NCBI GenBank assembly: GCA_948847595.1
Contig: CAQOGY010000003.1
Coordinates: 62,001-126,000, forward strand
Source of the DNA: an uncultured Bacteroides sp.
Lineage (GTDB): Bacteria; Bacteroidota; Bacteroidia; Bacteroidales; Bacteroidaceae
Direction of reading: 5' to 3'
DNA: 64,000 bases
In this document: piece after piece, positions 33,377 to 41,770 of the stretch
Layout: each line of letters opens with the position of its first letter
Position numbering within the stretch: the first letter of the stretch is position 1
Notes under the pieces: generated by a model
Seen by the model: only the letters and a program-made list of their open reading frames with translations
Databases searched by the model: none
What the model was told of the DNA's origin: nothing
Made by a program: the position numbers and the translations under genes

Positions 33377-35122
33377 ATGGAAAATCAGGAACTAATCAAA
33401 CAGGTCACTGAAAAAGCCGAAAAATGGCTGACCCCGGCTTATGATGCCGAAACTCAGGTTGAAGTGAGACGCATGTTGGAAAACGATGATAAAACCGAAT
33501 TAATTGAAGCTTTCTACAAAGACCTTGAATTTGGTACGGGTGGTCTGCGTGGTATCATGGGGGTAGGTAGCAATCGTATGAATATCTATACGGTAGGTGC
33601 TGCCACTCAGGGACTTTCCAACTATCTGAAAAAGAACTTCAAAGACCTGCCGCAGATTTCTGTAGTAGTGGGTCACGACTGTCGTAACAACAGCCGTCTG
33701 TTTGCGGAAACTTCCGCCAATATCTTCTCGGCTAACGGTATCAAAGTATATCTGTTCGATGATATGCGCCCGACTCCGGAAATGTCTTTCGCTATCCGTC
33801 ACCTCGGTTGCCAAAGCGGTATTATCCTGACTGCTTCCCACAATCCGAAAGAATATAACGGTTATAAGGCATATTGGGATGATGGCGCACAGGTATTGGC
33901 TCCGCACGATAAAGGTATCATCGACGAAGTGAACGCAATTGCTTCTGCTGCCGACATCAAGTTCCAGGGTAACCCTGATTTGATTCAGATTATCGGTGAA
34001 GACATTGACAAGATTTATCTGGATATGGTGAAAACTGTTTCTATCGATCCGGAAGCTATTGCACGCCACAAGGATATGAAGATCGTTTATACTCCGATTC
34101 ACGGTACAGGTATGATGTTGATTCCGCGTGCATTGAAGATGTGGGGATTTGAAAACGTATTCACTGTGCCTGAACAGATGATTAAGGATGGTAACTTCCC
34201 GACGGTCGTATCTCCGAATCCTGAAAATGCAGAAGCACTTTCTATGGCTGTGAACCTGGCCAAAGAAATTGATGCCGACCTGGTAATGGCTTCCGACCCG
34301 GATGCTGACCGTGTGGGTATCGCTTGCAAGGATGATAAGGGCGAATGGGTACTTATCAACGGTAACCAGACTTGTATGATGTACCTTTACTATATCCTGA
34401 CTCAATATAAGCAACTGGGTAAGATTAAAGGCAATGAGTTCTGTGTGAAGACAATCGTTACTACTGAACTTATCAAGAAGATTGCTGATAAGAATAACAT
34501 CGAAATGCTTGACTGCTATACCGGTTTCAAATGGATTGCACGTGAAATCCGTCTGCGTGAAGGTCAGAAGAAGTATATCGGTGGTGGTGAAGAAAGCTAC
34601 GGATTCCTTGCCGAAGACTTCGTTCGCGATAAAGATGCCGTATCAGCTTGCTGCTTGATTGCTGAAGTTGCTGCATGGGCAAAAGATAATGGTAAATCAC
34701 TGTATCAATTACTGCTTGATATCTACGTAGAATACGGATTCTCTAAAGAATTTACAGTCAACGTAGTGAAGCCGGGTAAGAGCGGTGCTGAAGAAATCAA
34801 AGCGATGATGGAAAACTTCCGTGCTAACCCGCCGAAAGAATTGGGTGGCTCTAAAGTAATCCTGAGCAAAGACTATCAAACTCTGAAGCAGACTGACGAC
34901 AAGGGCAATGTAACTGTAATTGATATGCCTGAACCATCTAATGTTCTTCAGTATTTCACAGAAGATGGCAGCAAAGTTTCAGTTCGTCCTTCAGGAACAG
35001 AACCTAAGATTAAGTTCTATATGGAAGTTCAAGGTGAAATGGGTTGCCGTAACTGTTTTGCTTCTGCCGAGTCTGCTGCAATGGAAAAGATTGAAGCAGT
35101 GAAGAAGTCATTGGGTATCTGA
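33377..35122 (+). CDS. Phosphoglucomutase/phosphomannomutase family enzyme
   Basis: The 581-aa cytosolic enzyme has the four alpha-D-phosphohexomutase signatures: EFGTGGLRGIMG (52-63), catalytic S154 in LTASHNPKEYNGYK, the metal loop DPDADRVG, sugar-binding GGGEESYGF, and the phosphate-binding RPSGTEPKIKFY near the C-terminus. Length fits the long bacterial PgcA-type phosphoglucomutases. It interconverts hexose 1- and 6-phosphates and has its own terminator. Confidence 0.95.
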   Translation: MENQELIKQVTEKAEKWLTPAYDAETQVEVRRMLENDDKTELIEAFYKDLEFGTGGLRGIMGVGSNRMNIYTVGAATQGLSNYLKKNFKDLPQISVVVGHDCRNNSRLFAETSANIFSANGIKVYLFDDMRPTPEMSFAIRHLGCQSGIILTASHNPKEYNGYKAYWDDGAQVLAPHDKGIIDEVNAIASAADIKFQGNPDLIQIIGEDIDKIYLDMVKTVSIDPEAIARHKDMKIVYTPIHGTGMMLIPRALKMWGFENVFTVPEQMIKDGNFPTVVSPNPENAEALSMAVNLAKEIDADLVMASDPDADRVGIACKDDKGEWVLINGNQTCMMYLYYILTQYKQLGKIKGNEFCVKTIVTTELIKKIADKNNIEMLDCYTGFKWIAREIRLREGQKKYIGGGEESYGFLAEDFVRDKDAVSACCLIAEVAAWAKDNGKSLYQLLLDIYVEYGFSKEFTVNVVKPGKSGAEEIKAMMENFRANPPKELGGSKVILSKDYQTLKQTDDKGNVTVIDMPEPSNVLQYFTEDGSKVSVRPSGTEPKIKFYMEVQGEMGCRNCFASAESAAMEKIEAVKKSLGI

Positions 35123-35166
35123 TTCAGTTTCTTCTGATAGTTTCAGAACAGGACAATAATAAAATA

Positions 35167-35210
35167 GCGCCTCTATAGTCTTTTTGAAGAGTATAGGGGC
35201 GCTTCTTTTT
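35167..35210 (+). terminator. Intrinsic terminator after the phosphohexomutase gene
   Basis: GCGCCTCTATA (35167-35177) pairs with TATAGGGGCGC (35192-35202) and is followed by TTCTTTTT. The rest of the 35123-35486 gap shows no feature except an in-frame extension after the DUF418 stop (see findings). Confidence 0.9.
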
Positions 35211-35486
35211 ATCTGTGTATCGTCTTGATTTCCCCTGTTTTTGGGCATTTAGCCCGGTTTAGCACAGTTCTTTCGATTCCTTTGCATTCTTTAAGCCGAC
35301 TTTCTAATCATTCTTAGGGAAATCTTGTTGTATTGGCATCATCTCAATTTCAACAGGCAGGCTGCGGATACACATGTTTTGTTGATGCTTTAGAGTGATA
35401 CGTTCAGTTTCATATTCATAAGTTGTTCGTTTGTAGTTTGAGTGTATTTCGTAGCCTGCTTTCTTGATTGTATATGCACCTCTCCG

Positions 35487-36662
35487 TTATTTCTTGCTTC
35501 CTATCCAAGTCCATTTGTGCCATATCGTTTCCAGCGGCCCTTGTTTATGTTTGGACAACCACCATTTACAGAACTGTACTTGCAGTATAAGGAGAATAAT
35601 GCCGATTAGTAAGCTGATGCTATATCCGCAATAAGGAGCCAGGTAGAATCCGAATGGGAAATAGATGATAGCTCCCAAGATAGACTGGGAGATGTAGTTT
35701 GTCAAACTCATCTTTCCGTAAAAACGTAAATTGGAAACCGCTTTCTTGAACTTGTCTTTCTGGTAAAGCAGGATGAAAGAAGCTACCAGTACAATAGTAA
35801 ACGCGAATTTCTGCCACATATCAAAAGCGGTGCCTACTGTATTCTGAATCAGGCTACTGTCACTTTGCATAATCTGTTCTTTCAGCGAGTAGAGCGGAGC
35901 GAAACTGATCGCCGCAATGATAAGTGCTTTTATCCAGAATTTCAGATGAGATTCGGTAGTGACGAATAATTCTTTGCGTCCGATATACAAACCGACCAGG
36001 AATAATCCGGCCGTTTGTAAGAAGCGTCCGGCGCCAACAGCCCACAGCAAACTGGCTTTCTGTCCTAATGTGATATTACCTATAAAGAAATCCCAAAAGT
36101 TTCCGCCTTTCGTGTATTCGGCCACTTCGGCATACATGGCTCCGACTTTCAAGTCGGGTAACGTATAGGCAGGATTGAAAAGACTGGCAATGTAGTGATA
36201 CCATTCAATAGGTTGCAACAGGAATATACTTGCAGTAATCAAAATGGCTTTGTCGCTCCATTTGCGTACGATGAACAATACGAGGCCGACTATTGCAAAT
36301 AGAAGAAGTACGTCTCCCGCCGGGAAAAAGGCAGCATTCAATGTTGCGAATCCAACCAGTAAAACCATTCTCCATAAAAAACGATAACCGAAATCTTTTC
36401 CTTTCAGTTTCTGATTATGCGATTGAATATAGAAAGTAAATCCAAAGAGCAGAGCGAATATGGCATAAGATTTTCCCGCAAACAGAGAGAATACTGCATT
36501 GAATACTCCATTGTCTAAAATGGTTAGCCACTCGGGAGAATTCTCCGGATAAACCGGAAAAATAAAATGCTCCAGGTTATGTACCAGGAGGATAGCCATA
36601 ACTGCAAAACCTCTAAGAGCGTCTACTACCTCAATTCGTGGTGTTTTCGTTGATAATTCCAT
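35487..36662 (-). CDS. DUF418-family inner-membrane protein
   Basis: The 391-aa polytopic protein has about ten hydrophobic segments. It starts with RIEVVDALRGFAVMAILLVH, the acyltransferase-like signature of DUF418 and related families, and ends with the DUF418 C-terminal block GKMSLTNYISQSILG and a short basic tail. The substrate is unknown; a role in export or acylation of an envelope compound is a family-level guess. It stands alone with nudC behind it. Confidence 0.85.
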   Translation of the reverse strand: MELSTKTPRIEVVDALRGFAVMAILLVHNLEHFIFPVYPENSPEWLTILDNGVFNAVFSLFAGKSYAIFALLFGFTFYIQSHNQKLKGKDFGYRFLWRMVLLVGFATLNAAFFPAGDVLLLFAIVGLVLFIVRKWSDKAILITASIFLLQPIEWYHYIASLFNPAYTLPDLKVGAMYAEVAEYTKGGNFWDFFIGNITLGQKASLLWAVGAGRFLQTAGLFLVGLYIGRKELFVTTESHLKFWIKALIIAAISFAPLYSLKEQIMQSDSSLIQNTVGTAFDMWQKFAFTIVLVASFILLYQKDKFKKAVSNLRFYGKMSLTNYISQSILGAIIYFPFGFYLAPYCGYSISLLIGIILLILQVQFCKWWLSKHKQGPLETIWHKWTWIGSKK

Positions 36663-36741
36663 GGTGTTGATTTATAATTGTTTTTTAGTGAATTTATTTG
36701 TTTGGCATTTAGAGGAAGCTATTTCTATGTACATGTGAAAT

Positions 36742-37533
36742 CTAAACATATACAGGATTATCTATCCACCAGTCAATCATCTTCCGTGCAAGACTTAGCT
36801 TCCGGGGAAGTTCCGGCAAATTATCTCTTGTGTAGAAGTCGCCTGAACTTAATTCTTCATCCTGGAGTTTTATTTTCCCACCGGCATAATCAGCTATAAA
36901 TCCAACCATTAATCCGCTGGGGTAAGGCCAGGGCTGGTTGCCGAAATAAGTAATATTGTTCACATCCAGTCCGGTTTCCTCTTTTACTTCGCGGGCAACA
37001 CATTCTTCCAGTGTCTCACCTGTTTCGAGGAAGCCGGCAACGAGACTGTTGAATGTTCCTTTGAAGTTGCGGGCATGGACAAGAAGCAATGAGTCTTCTT
37101 TTCGTACTAATACGAGAACTGCGGTCGAAATGGCGGGATATACTTCCTGCCCACACTTCGGGCAGCGCTTCATGATAGGCTCTTTCTGCTCCATAGGTGT
37201 ACCGCAGGCGGAACAGAAACGGCTGTTTCTGTCCCAGTGCAGAATCTCATGCGCTTTCCCTGCTGTCTGATAGTGAGACAGCGGAAGATACTCATAAGAA
37301 GCACGAAGTCCGATCATTACATATCGCTCTGATTCTTCGATAGGTGCGGGCAGAGAGAAAGATTTGCAATTCTTTCCCTCCAATGTTGTGATAGTATGTA
37401 CCGTAGTTTTTTCTTTGATAACGATAGGCGGAATTTCTCCGCAAGGAAGGGCAAATGTGCCGTTCCCTTTCTTTTCAAGAAGTAGTTGGTCTTTATAAAA
37501 GATAAACCACCATGATTGCGTTGTTTGACTCAT
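36742..37533 (-). CDS. nudC: NADH pyrophosphatase / NAD-cap decapping hydrolase NudC
   Basis: The 263-aa protein has a zinc ribbon (C107, C110, C124, C127), the Nudix box GFLETGETLEECVAREVKEETGL (starting at 167, split by the usual G and E residues), and the NudC-specific motif NQPWPYPSG (199-207). NudC hydrolyses NAD(H) and removes NAD caps from RNA in the cytosol. All metal-binding glutamates are present. The N-terminal region is shorter and more divergent than in E. coli. Confidence 0.95.
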   Translation of the reverse strand: MSQTTQSWWFIFYKDQLLLEKKGNGTFALPCGEIPPIVIKEKTTVHTITTLEGKNCKSFSLPAPIEESERYVMIGLRASYEYLPLSHYQTAGKAHEILHWDRNSRFCSACGTPMEQKEPIMKRCPKCGQEVYPAISTAVLVLVRKEDSLLLVHARNFKGTFNSLVAGFLETGETLEECVAREVKEETGLDVNNITYFGNQPWPYPSGLMVGFIADYAGGKIKLQDEELSSGDFYTRDNLPELPRKLSLARKMIDWWIDNPVYV

Positions 37534-37619
37534 TTTATTTTTATTCTTTTTCTTCGCGCTGCGAAGTTATAAAAAACCGTATTGATATTTGAGACTTTAT
37601 CGGATAAAATAACAATAGA

Positions 37620-39230
37620 TTAACTTAATGCAATACGCTGGTCGACACCAATCTCACGGATGAAATAATTGTCGTGAGAAATAGCGATGACAGTACCTGT
37701 ATAATTTTTGATTGTATTGGTGATGATTTCAATACTTTGTATATCCAGGTTATTGGTCGGTTCGTCCAGGATAAACATGTCCGGGGTATTGTTACTAATC
37801 ATCAGGCAACAGAAAGCGAGACGCATTTTCTCTCCGCCGCTAAGTTTCCGGCAAGACTTGTCCCATTCGGAAGCCGGGAAAAGATAACGGTTCAGGATAA
37901 TCTTGATTTCATGTTCCGGCAGGTTACGGGTATTGAATGCGTAAGCCTGCTCCAGTATCGTATTCCGGTCGTCGATAATCGAATATTCTTGATTGAGATA
38001 CACAGAAGTGAAGTTTGCCCGAATCAGAGTTCCTATGGCGGATTGGAGTTGTCCGGTAATTAATCTCAGGAGTGTTGTCTTTCCGCTGCCATTAGCTCCC
38101 TCGATACGGAGACGATCTCCGCTTTTTAATTGAAAGCTGAGAGGAGTCTGCCAAAGCTGGTTCTTCGGTGGATTCTGTTCGGAATGATAGCTGAAGTTGA
38201 CATCCTTTGCTGTCACCAATATCTTCCCGCTATGAAGGGATGAACTGTTGAAGTCTGTTTTCAATACGGCGGTTGGTGACAGCGAACCTCGAAGCAGGTT
38301 ACGTTCATCGGTCAGCTTCTCGGCTTTTTCCTGATGGACACTGTTCAGCTTACTGGTACTTTTTTCCGATTTTCCCTGCAATGCGTTTAGTACAATCCGT
38401 GGAACACCTTTTTTCATATTGGCTTTTTCACCGCGTACATTCTGTTTAGCTCTTCGTTCGGCAGTCTCCCGGGCTATTTTACGGGCTATCCGCAAGGCTT
38501 TCTCTTTTTCTTCGATGCGTTGCTGTAAGGCCTGTTGCAGAATGGCTTTTTGTTCTTTGTAAAATTCGTAATTTCCACCATAATAGTTGATTTGGTGTTT
38601 TTCCAGTTCGCATATCTCAGGCAGAATATTAAGCAACGTACGGTCATGGCTCACTACCAACAGAGTAGAACGATATTTCTCCACCCAGTCATACAAACGT
38701 TGCCTGCCCGAAATATCAAGATGATTCGTCGGCTCATCCATCAGAATGACAGATGGATTATGAATATCCATGCCTGCCAAAAAGACACGAGTTTTTTCTC
38801 CACCGCTAAGCAGATGCATCGGGTGGGATAGGGGAAACTGACCCAATCCCCACAAGTCAAGGGCGGCGACGGAACGTTCTTCGATATTCCAGTCGTCATC
38901 TAGTAACGTGAAATTCTCGGTTGAGGCATCTCCTGCGAGAATAGCGTGCAGAGCTTGCTGTTTGCTGTCTATATGCAAGACTTGTGCGATAGTTAATGAA
39001 TCATATTGTCCGAAATGTTGCGGAATGTAATAAAGGTCGTCCGGTCGGACAATGACACCTGAAGAAGGCGATAATTGTCCGGCGATAATTTGTAGCAGAG
39101 TGGACTTACCACAGCCATTGTTACCGACTAATCCCAATTTCTGTCCTTTGCTGATGGCGAAATTGAGGTCACTGAATAATACTTCTTTATCCGGATGGAT
39201 ATAGTTGATTTGTTGAATACTTATAGGCAT
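37620..39230 (-). CDS. ABC-F family ATP-binding protein
   Basis: From ATG 39230 (MPISIQQINYIHPDK) it is 536 aa; a frame reaching 39299 adds 23 unsupported residues. Two ABC domains are present: Walker A GNNGCGKST and GANGSGKTT, signatures LLSGGEKTR and LSGGEKMR, Walker B ILMDEPTNHLD and ILDEPTNNLD, and no membrane part. An interdomain linker of charged coiled coil (EEKEKALRIARKIARETAER) is typical of ABC-F proteins that act on the ribosome. Translation factor or antibiotic-resistance function cannot be told apart. A leader of about 195 nt precedes it. Confidence 0.9.
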   Translation of the reverse strand: MPISIQQINYIHPDKEVLFSDLNFAISKGQKLGLVGNNGCGKSTLLQIIAGQLSPSSGVIVRPDDLYYIPQHFGQYDSLTIAQVLHIDSKQQALHAILAGDASTENFTLLDDDWNIEERSVAALDLWGLGQFPLSHPMHLLSGGEKTRVFLAGMDIHNPSVILMDEPTNHLDISGRQRLYDWVEKYRSTLLVVSHDRTLLNILPEICELEKHQINYYGGNYEFYKEQKAILQQALQQRIEEKEKALRIARKIARETAERRAKQNVRGEKANMKKGVPRIVLNALQGKSEKSTSKLNSVHQEKAEKLTDERNLLRGSLSPTAVLKTDFNSSSLHSGKILVTAKDVNFSYHSEQNPPKNQLWQTPLSFQLKSGDRLRIEGANGSGKTTLLRLITGQLQSAIGTLIRANFTSVYLNQEYSIIDDRNTILEQAYAFNTRNLPEHEIKIILNRYLFPASEWDKSCRKLSGGEKMRLAFCCLMISNNTPDMFILDEPTNNLDIQSIEIITNTIKNYTGTVIAISHDNYFIREIGVDQRIALS

Positions 39231-39439
39231 AATTGACCATTGGGTTTGAGGTTGAAAACTAGTGAAGATAATCACGGGATAGGGGAACGACAAACACAAT
39301 ACAGGCTAAACAACACGAAATTCGTGATGCTTAACATTATAGAAAAAGCATATAAGAAAAGTGATGTTTACTAGAAGTGTTGTCTTACTCAGTAATTCTC
39401 ATTGCGGTAGGTATATAGTTTAACTTGGCGGCAAAGATA
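39231..39439 (-). promoter_or_regulatory. Promoter and long leader of the ABC-F gene
   Basis: On the minus strand TATCTTTG (39432-39439) is a good -7 element, giving a leader near 195 nt. In the leader a very short frame ATG-AGA-ATT-ACT-GAG-TAA is followed by a perfect palindrome CACGAAATTCGTG (39314-39326). ABC-F resistance genes are often controlled by leader peptides and attenuation, but no terminator with a T-tract is evident here. Confidence 0.45.
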
Positions 39440-39532
39440 ATACTTTCCGGCGGACTTCCTTCTGTTTTAAGTGAAAAACTGTTTTTCTTTGCTCTAAATC
39501 GGGGATAAAGACTATTCTGGATGGGTATTATT

Positions 39533-39612
39533 CTCACCCTTATGAGAAAAAATACTCATTGTAATGGGAATTTTTTCTCATAGGGATGAGTATTTTTTCT
39601 CATAGGTGTGAG
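39533..39612. repeat. Array of ATGAG/CTCAT half-sites with exact 22-bp period
   Basis: CTCAT-type half-sites start at 39533, 39555, 39577 and 39599, and ATGAG-type half-sites at 39542, 39564, 39586 and 39608, each exactly 22 bp apart; the first CTCAC, the second ATGGG and the last GTGAG are one-base variants. Spacers alternate 4 bp (AGGG-like) and 8 bp (A- or T-tract). The array also reads as a 30-bp near-perfect inverted repeat. It lies between the RclA-type gene and the ABC-F gene, both on the minus strand. Confidence 0.9.
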
Positions 39613-39627
39613 AATGATTGAGAATGT

Positions 39628-41001
39628 TTATACATCAAATAATTGGTTTAATCCTTCGCTCATACTAGGATGCGTAAAGATGAAATCGCGTAGGAAAGTG
39701 GCATCCTGCCCTGTCTTCATTGCCATGGCTACGATATTTATAACCTCCGAAGCATCAGTGCAGAACAGGGTACATCCCATAATCTTCCCGTTATGATTGT
39801 TAATGATAGCCTTCAGCATACCATCCGTCTGTTGCAATGTACGTGAACGGACAACGGAAGTTGCCGGCAGTCGGGAGACTTTAAACGAATATCCTCTTTT
39901 CAGTGCTTCTTCTTCAGTAATGCCGATGTGTGCCAATGGAGGATCAATAAATACCGCATACTGAACAGGGTCACGGTCACCGATATCACGCTTCTTGTCT
40001 CCGAAGAGCTGGTCACGGATAATCCGGAAGTCGTCCAATGAAAGATAAGTAAATTGCGGCCCGCCTTTCACATCCCCCATTGCCCATACATGGGGAACGG
40101 TAGTGCGTAACTGGTCGTTTACTACGATAGCTCCGTGAGCATCCACCTCTATTCCCGCAGCTTGCAGATTCAATCCTTCGATCATCGGTTTCCGTCCGGT
40201 TGCGATAAGAATAGCATCTCCGTCTACAAAGTACGGAGTACCGTCGGATACATCCGAGTAAGCCAGTGTCACTCCATCATTCGTATCATGGATAGACTGC
40301 GCACGTGCATTCAGATGGATTTCGATACCTTTCTTTTCCATCACTTCTTTGACACTCTTGGCAATATCCTGATCGTTGCGGGGCATAAACCGGTTGCCGC
40401 CTTCGAGAATAGTCACTTTACTGCCGAATCCGGCATACATCGAAGCAAATTCCAACCCGATATATCCGCCGCCGACAATAATCAAATGTTTGGGCAGGAC
40501 ATTCATATCCAGGAGCGTGGTACTGGTGTACACATGTTGGCTTTGCTGAATGCCGTCGATTACCGGAATAATAGGAGTAGAACCGGTATTGATAAAGATT
40601 TCTTTTCCTTGCAGTTCGATGTCCCCGTCAGGGAGCGTTACCTTGACAGCACCGGGAGATATGAAAGAAGCCGAACCTGTATAAATAGTCACATTCGGAC
40701 GTTTGCTCAGTCTCTCATAATTGTTCCCTCTAAGAAAAGAAGTCAGACGGTTTTTACGGGCAACAGCCTGTTTGTACATATTTGACTGTTTCGGAAAATC
40801 CTCGTAGTAGAGTAGGGAAGAAATCCCGGCTTCGTGTATCAGCGTCTTTGTCGGGATACAGGCAATGTTCGGACAAGAACCTCCATACATCATATTGGAG
40901 CGTTCAACGATGGCAACTTGCCATCCACGGTTTGAAAGTTCGGCAGCCAGTGTCTTTCCTGCCTTGCCGAACCCTATTATAATTGCATCATATTGTTTCA
41001 T
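39628..41001 (-). CDS. RclA/mercuric-reductase-like flavin disulfide oxidoreductase
   Basis: The 457-aa protein has an N-terminal FAD loop (IIGFGKAGKTLA), redox-active C43 and C48 in GGSCPNIACIPTKT, an NAD(P) loop IVGGGYIGLEFASMY, ATGRKP and a C-terminal dimerisation domain with THPSMSEGLNQLF. It belongs to the class I pyridine nucleotide-disulfide reductases, closest in style to RclA, which reduces hypothiocyanous acid or copper in E. coli. The neighbouring DUF417 and AraC genes match an rcl locus, which supports RclA over mercuric reductase. Confidence 0.85.
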   Translation of the reverse strand: MKQYDAIIIGFGKAGKTLAAELSNRGWQVAIVERSNMMYGGSCPNIACIPTKTLIHEAGISSLLYYEDFPKQSNMYKQAVARKNRLTSFLRGNNYERLSKRPNVTIYTGSASFISPGAVKVTLPDGDIELQGKEIFINTGSTPIIPVIDGIQQSQHVYTSTTLLDMNVLPKHLIIVGGGYIGLEFASMYAGFGSKVTILEGGNRFMPRNDQDIAKSVKEVMEKKGIEIHLNARAQSIHDTNDGVTLAYSDVSDGTPYFVDGDAILIATGRKPMIEGLNLQAAGIEVDAHGAIVVNDQLRTTVPHVWAMGDVKGGPQFTYLSLDDFRIIRDQLFGDKKRDIGDRDPVQYAVFIDPPLAHIGITEEEALKRGYSFKVSRLPATSVVRSRTLQQTDGMLKAIINNHNGKIMGCTLFCTDASEVINIVAMAMKTGQDATFLRDFIFTHPSMSEGLNQLFDV

Positions 41002-41100
41002 AACTTCTTTGTTTAACGATTTGTATGAGACTATATAACAGTCTGAAAATACGATTTGTTCCGTAACGCAAAGAAGTCAGCACCCTCTACAGTAGTTTGA

Positions 41101-41682
41101 TTATTCTTTTTTAAGTGTTTTCAGTACGCGTTGTGACGAGTCGGACAGAAGTACTACGGCACCGGCTAAAATAACAATATCCTTAATCACCAACCGTCCC
41201 GCACCTGACAATAGCGGAAAGCCGAATTCTCCACTTCCCAGGTTTGGAACCCAGACTTCGGGAGTCGTGACGAGGAAGGAGAGTGTGCCTAGCGTCATGA
41301 TGATAGCCAGTGTATCACCTATCAATCCCGCTTTCGAGGAGAAGATTCCCAAAAACACCAGAATGCCGATGCTCATGATAAGAGCTCCCAGTGCATAAGA
41401 GAAAACATACGTATTGTTTGCTTCATGCCATGCACGATTTTCCGGGACGAAAGCACCTTCCGCGTTTTTGTGTTCCTTGTATTCGGGAGCTCCTTTTGCA
41501 TAGAAGAAACTCATGAAAGGGCTGTTGGCAACAAACGGAACAATCCCGTCGGCTTCATAATGGAAATACTTCAATCCGCCTATCCACACAAATACCACCA
41601 GGATAGCTACACGAATAAACTTGATACCAAAACTTTTCAGGCTTGAAGTGAAGGTCAGTAAAGCGATAAATTTCTCTTTCAT
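41101..41682 (-). CDS. DUF417/RclC-like inner-membrane protein
   Basis: The 193-aa protein has four hydrophobic segments (about 18-38, 95-115, 121-141, 165-182) and the family core WIGGLKYFHYEADGI and VANSPFMSFFYA. DUF417 includes RclC (YkgB) of the E. coli reactive-chlorine operon. It lies 99 bp upstream of the RclA-type gene and 88 bp downstream of the AraC gene, with a promoter between. The molecular function is unknown in any organism that I can cite. Confidence 0.85.
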   Translation of the reverse strand: MKEKFIALLTFTSSLKSFGIKFIRVAILVVFVWIGGLKYFHYEADGIVPFVANSPFMSFFYAKGAPEYKEHKNAEGAFVPENRAWHEANNTYVFSYALGALIMSIGILVFLGIFSSKAGLIGDTLAIIMTLGTLSFLVTTPEVWVPNLGSGEFGFPLLSGAGRLVIKDIVILAGAVVLLSDSSQRVLKTLKKE

Positions 41683-41716
41683 TTTGTTGGGGTTTTAATT
41701 GGTTTAACTTACACCG

Positions 41717-41747
41717 CAAAGGTCGTGCATTCCCAATACTCCCCAAA
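41717..41747 (-). promoter_or_regulatory. Promoter and AraC-like operator before the DUF417 gene
   Basis: On the minus strand TTTG (41744-41747) is followed after 19 bp by GACCTTTG (41717-41724), one base from the -7 consensus. Two CCCAA words on the plus strand at 41732 and 41742 are 10 bp apart, a direct-repeat spacing used by AraC-type regulators, next to the -33 element. Confidence 0.55.
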
Positions 41748-41770
41748 TGGCAATACTTCCGTATCGCTTA

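Noticed and set aside
31768..34414. Long antisense frames opposite the C69 dipeptidase (31768-32619) and phosphohexomutase (33500-34414)
   Set aside because: They mirror strongly conserved sense genes, lack domains or start signals, and their length follows from codon bias on the sense strand.
39628..41001. Mercuric reductase MerA
   Set aside because: There is no N-terminal heavy-metal domain, no C-terminal cysteine pair and no mer neighbours; DUF417 and AraC genes point to an Rcl-like locus.
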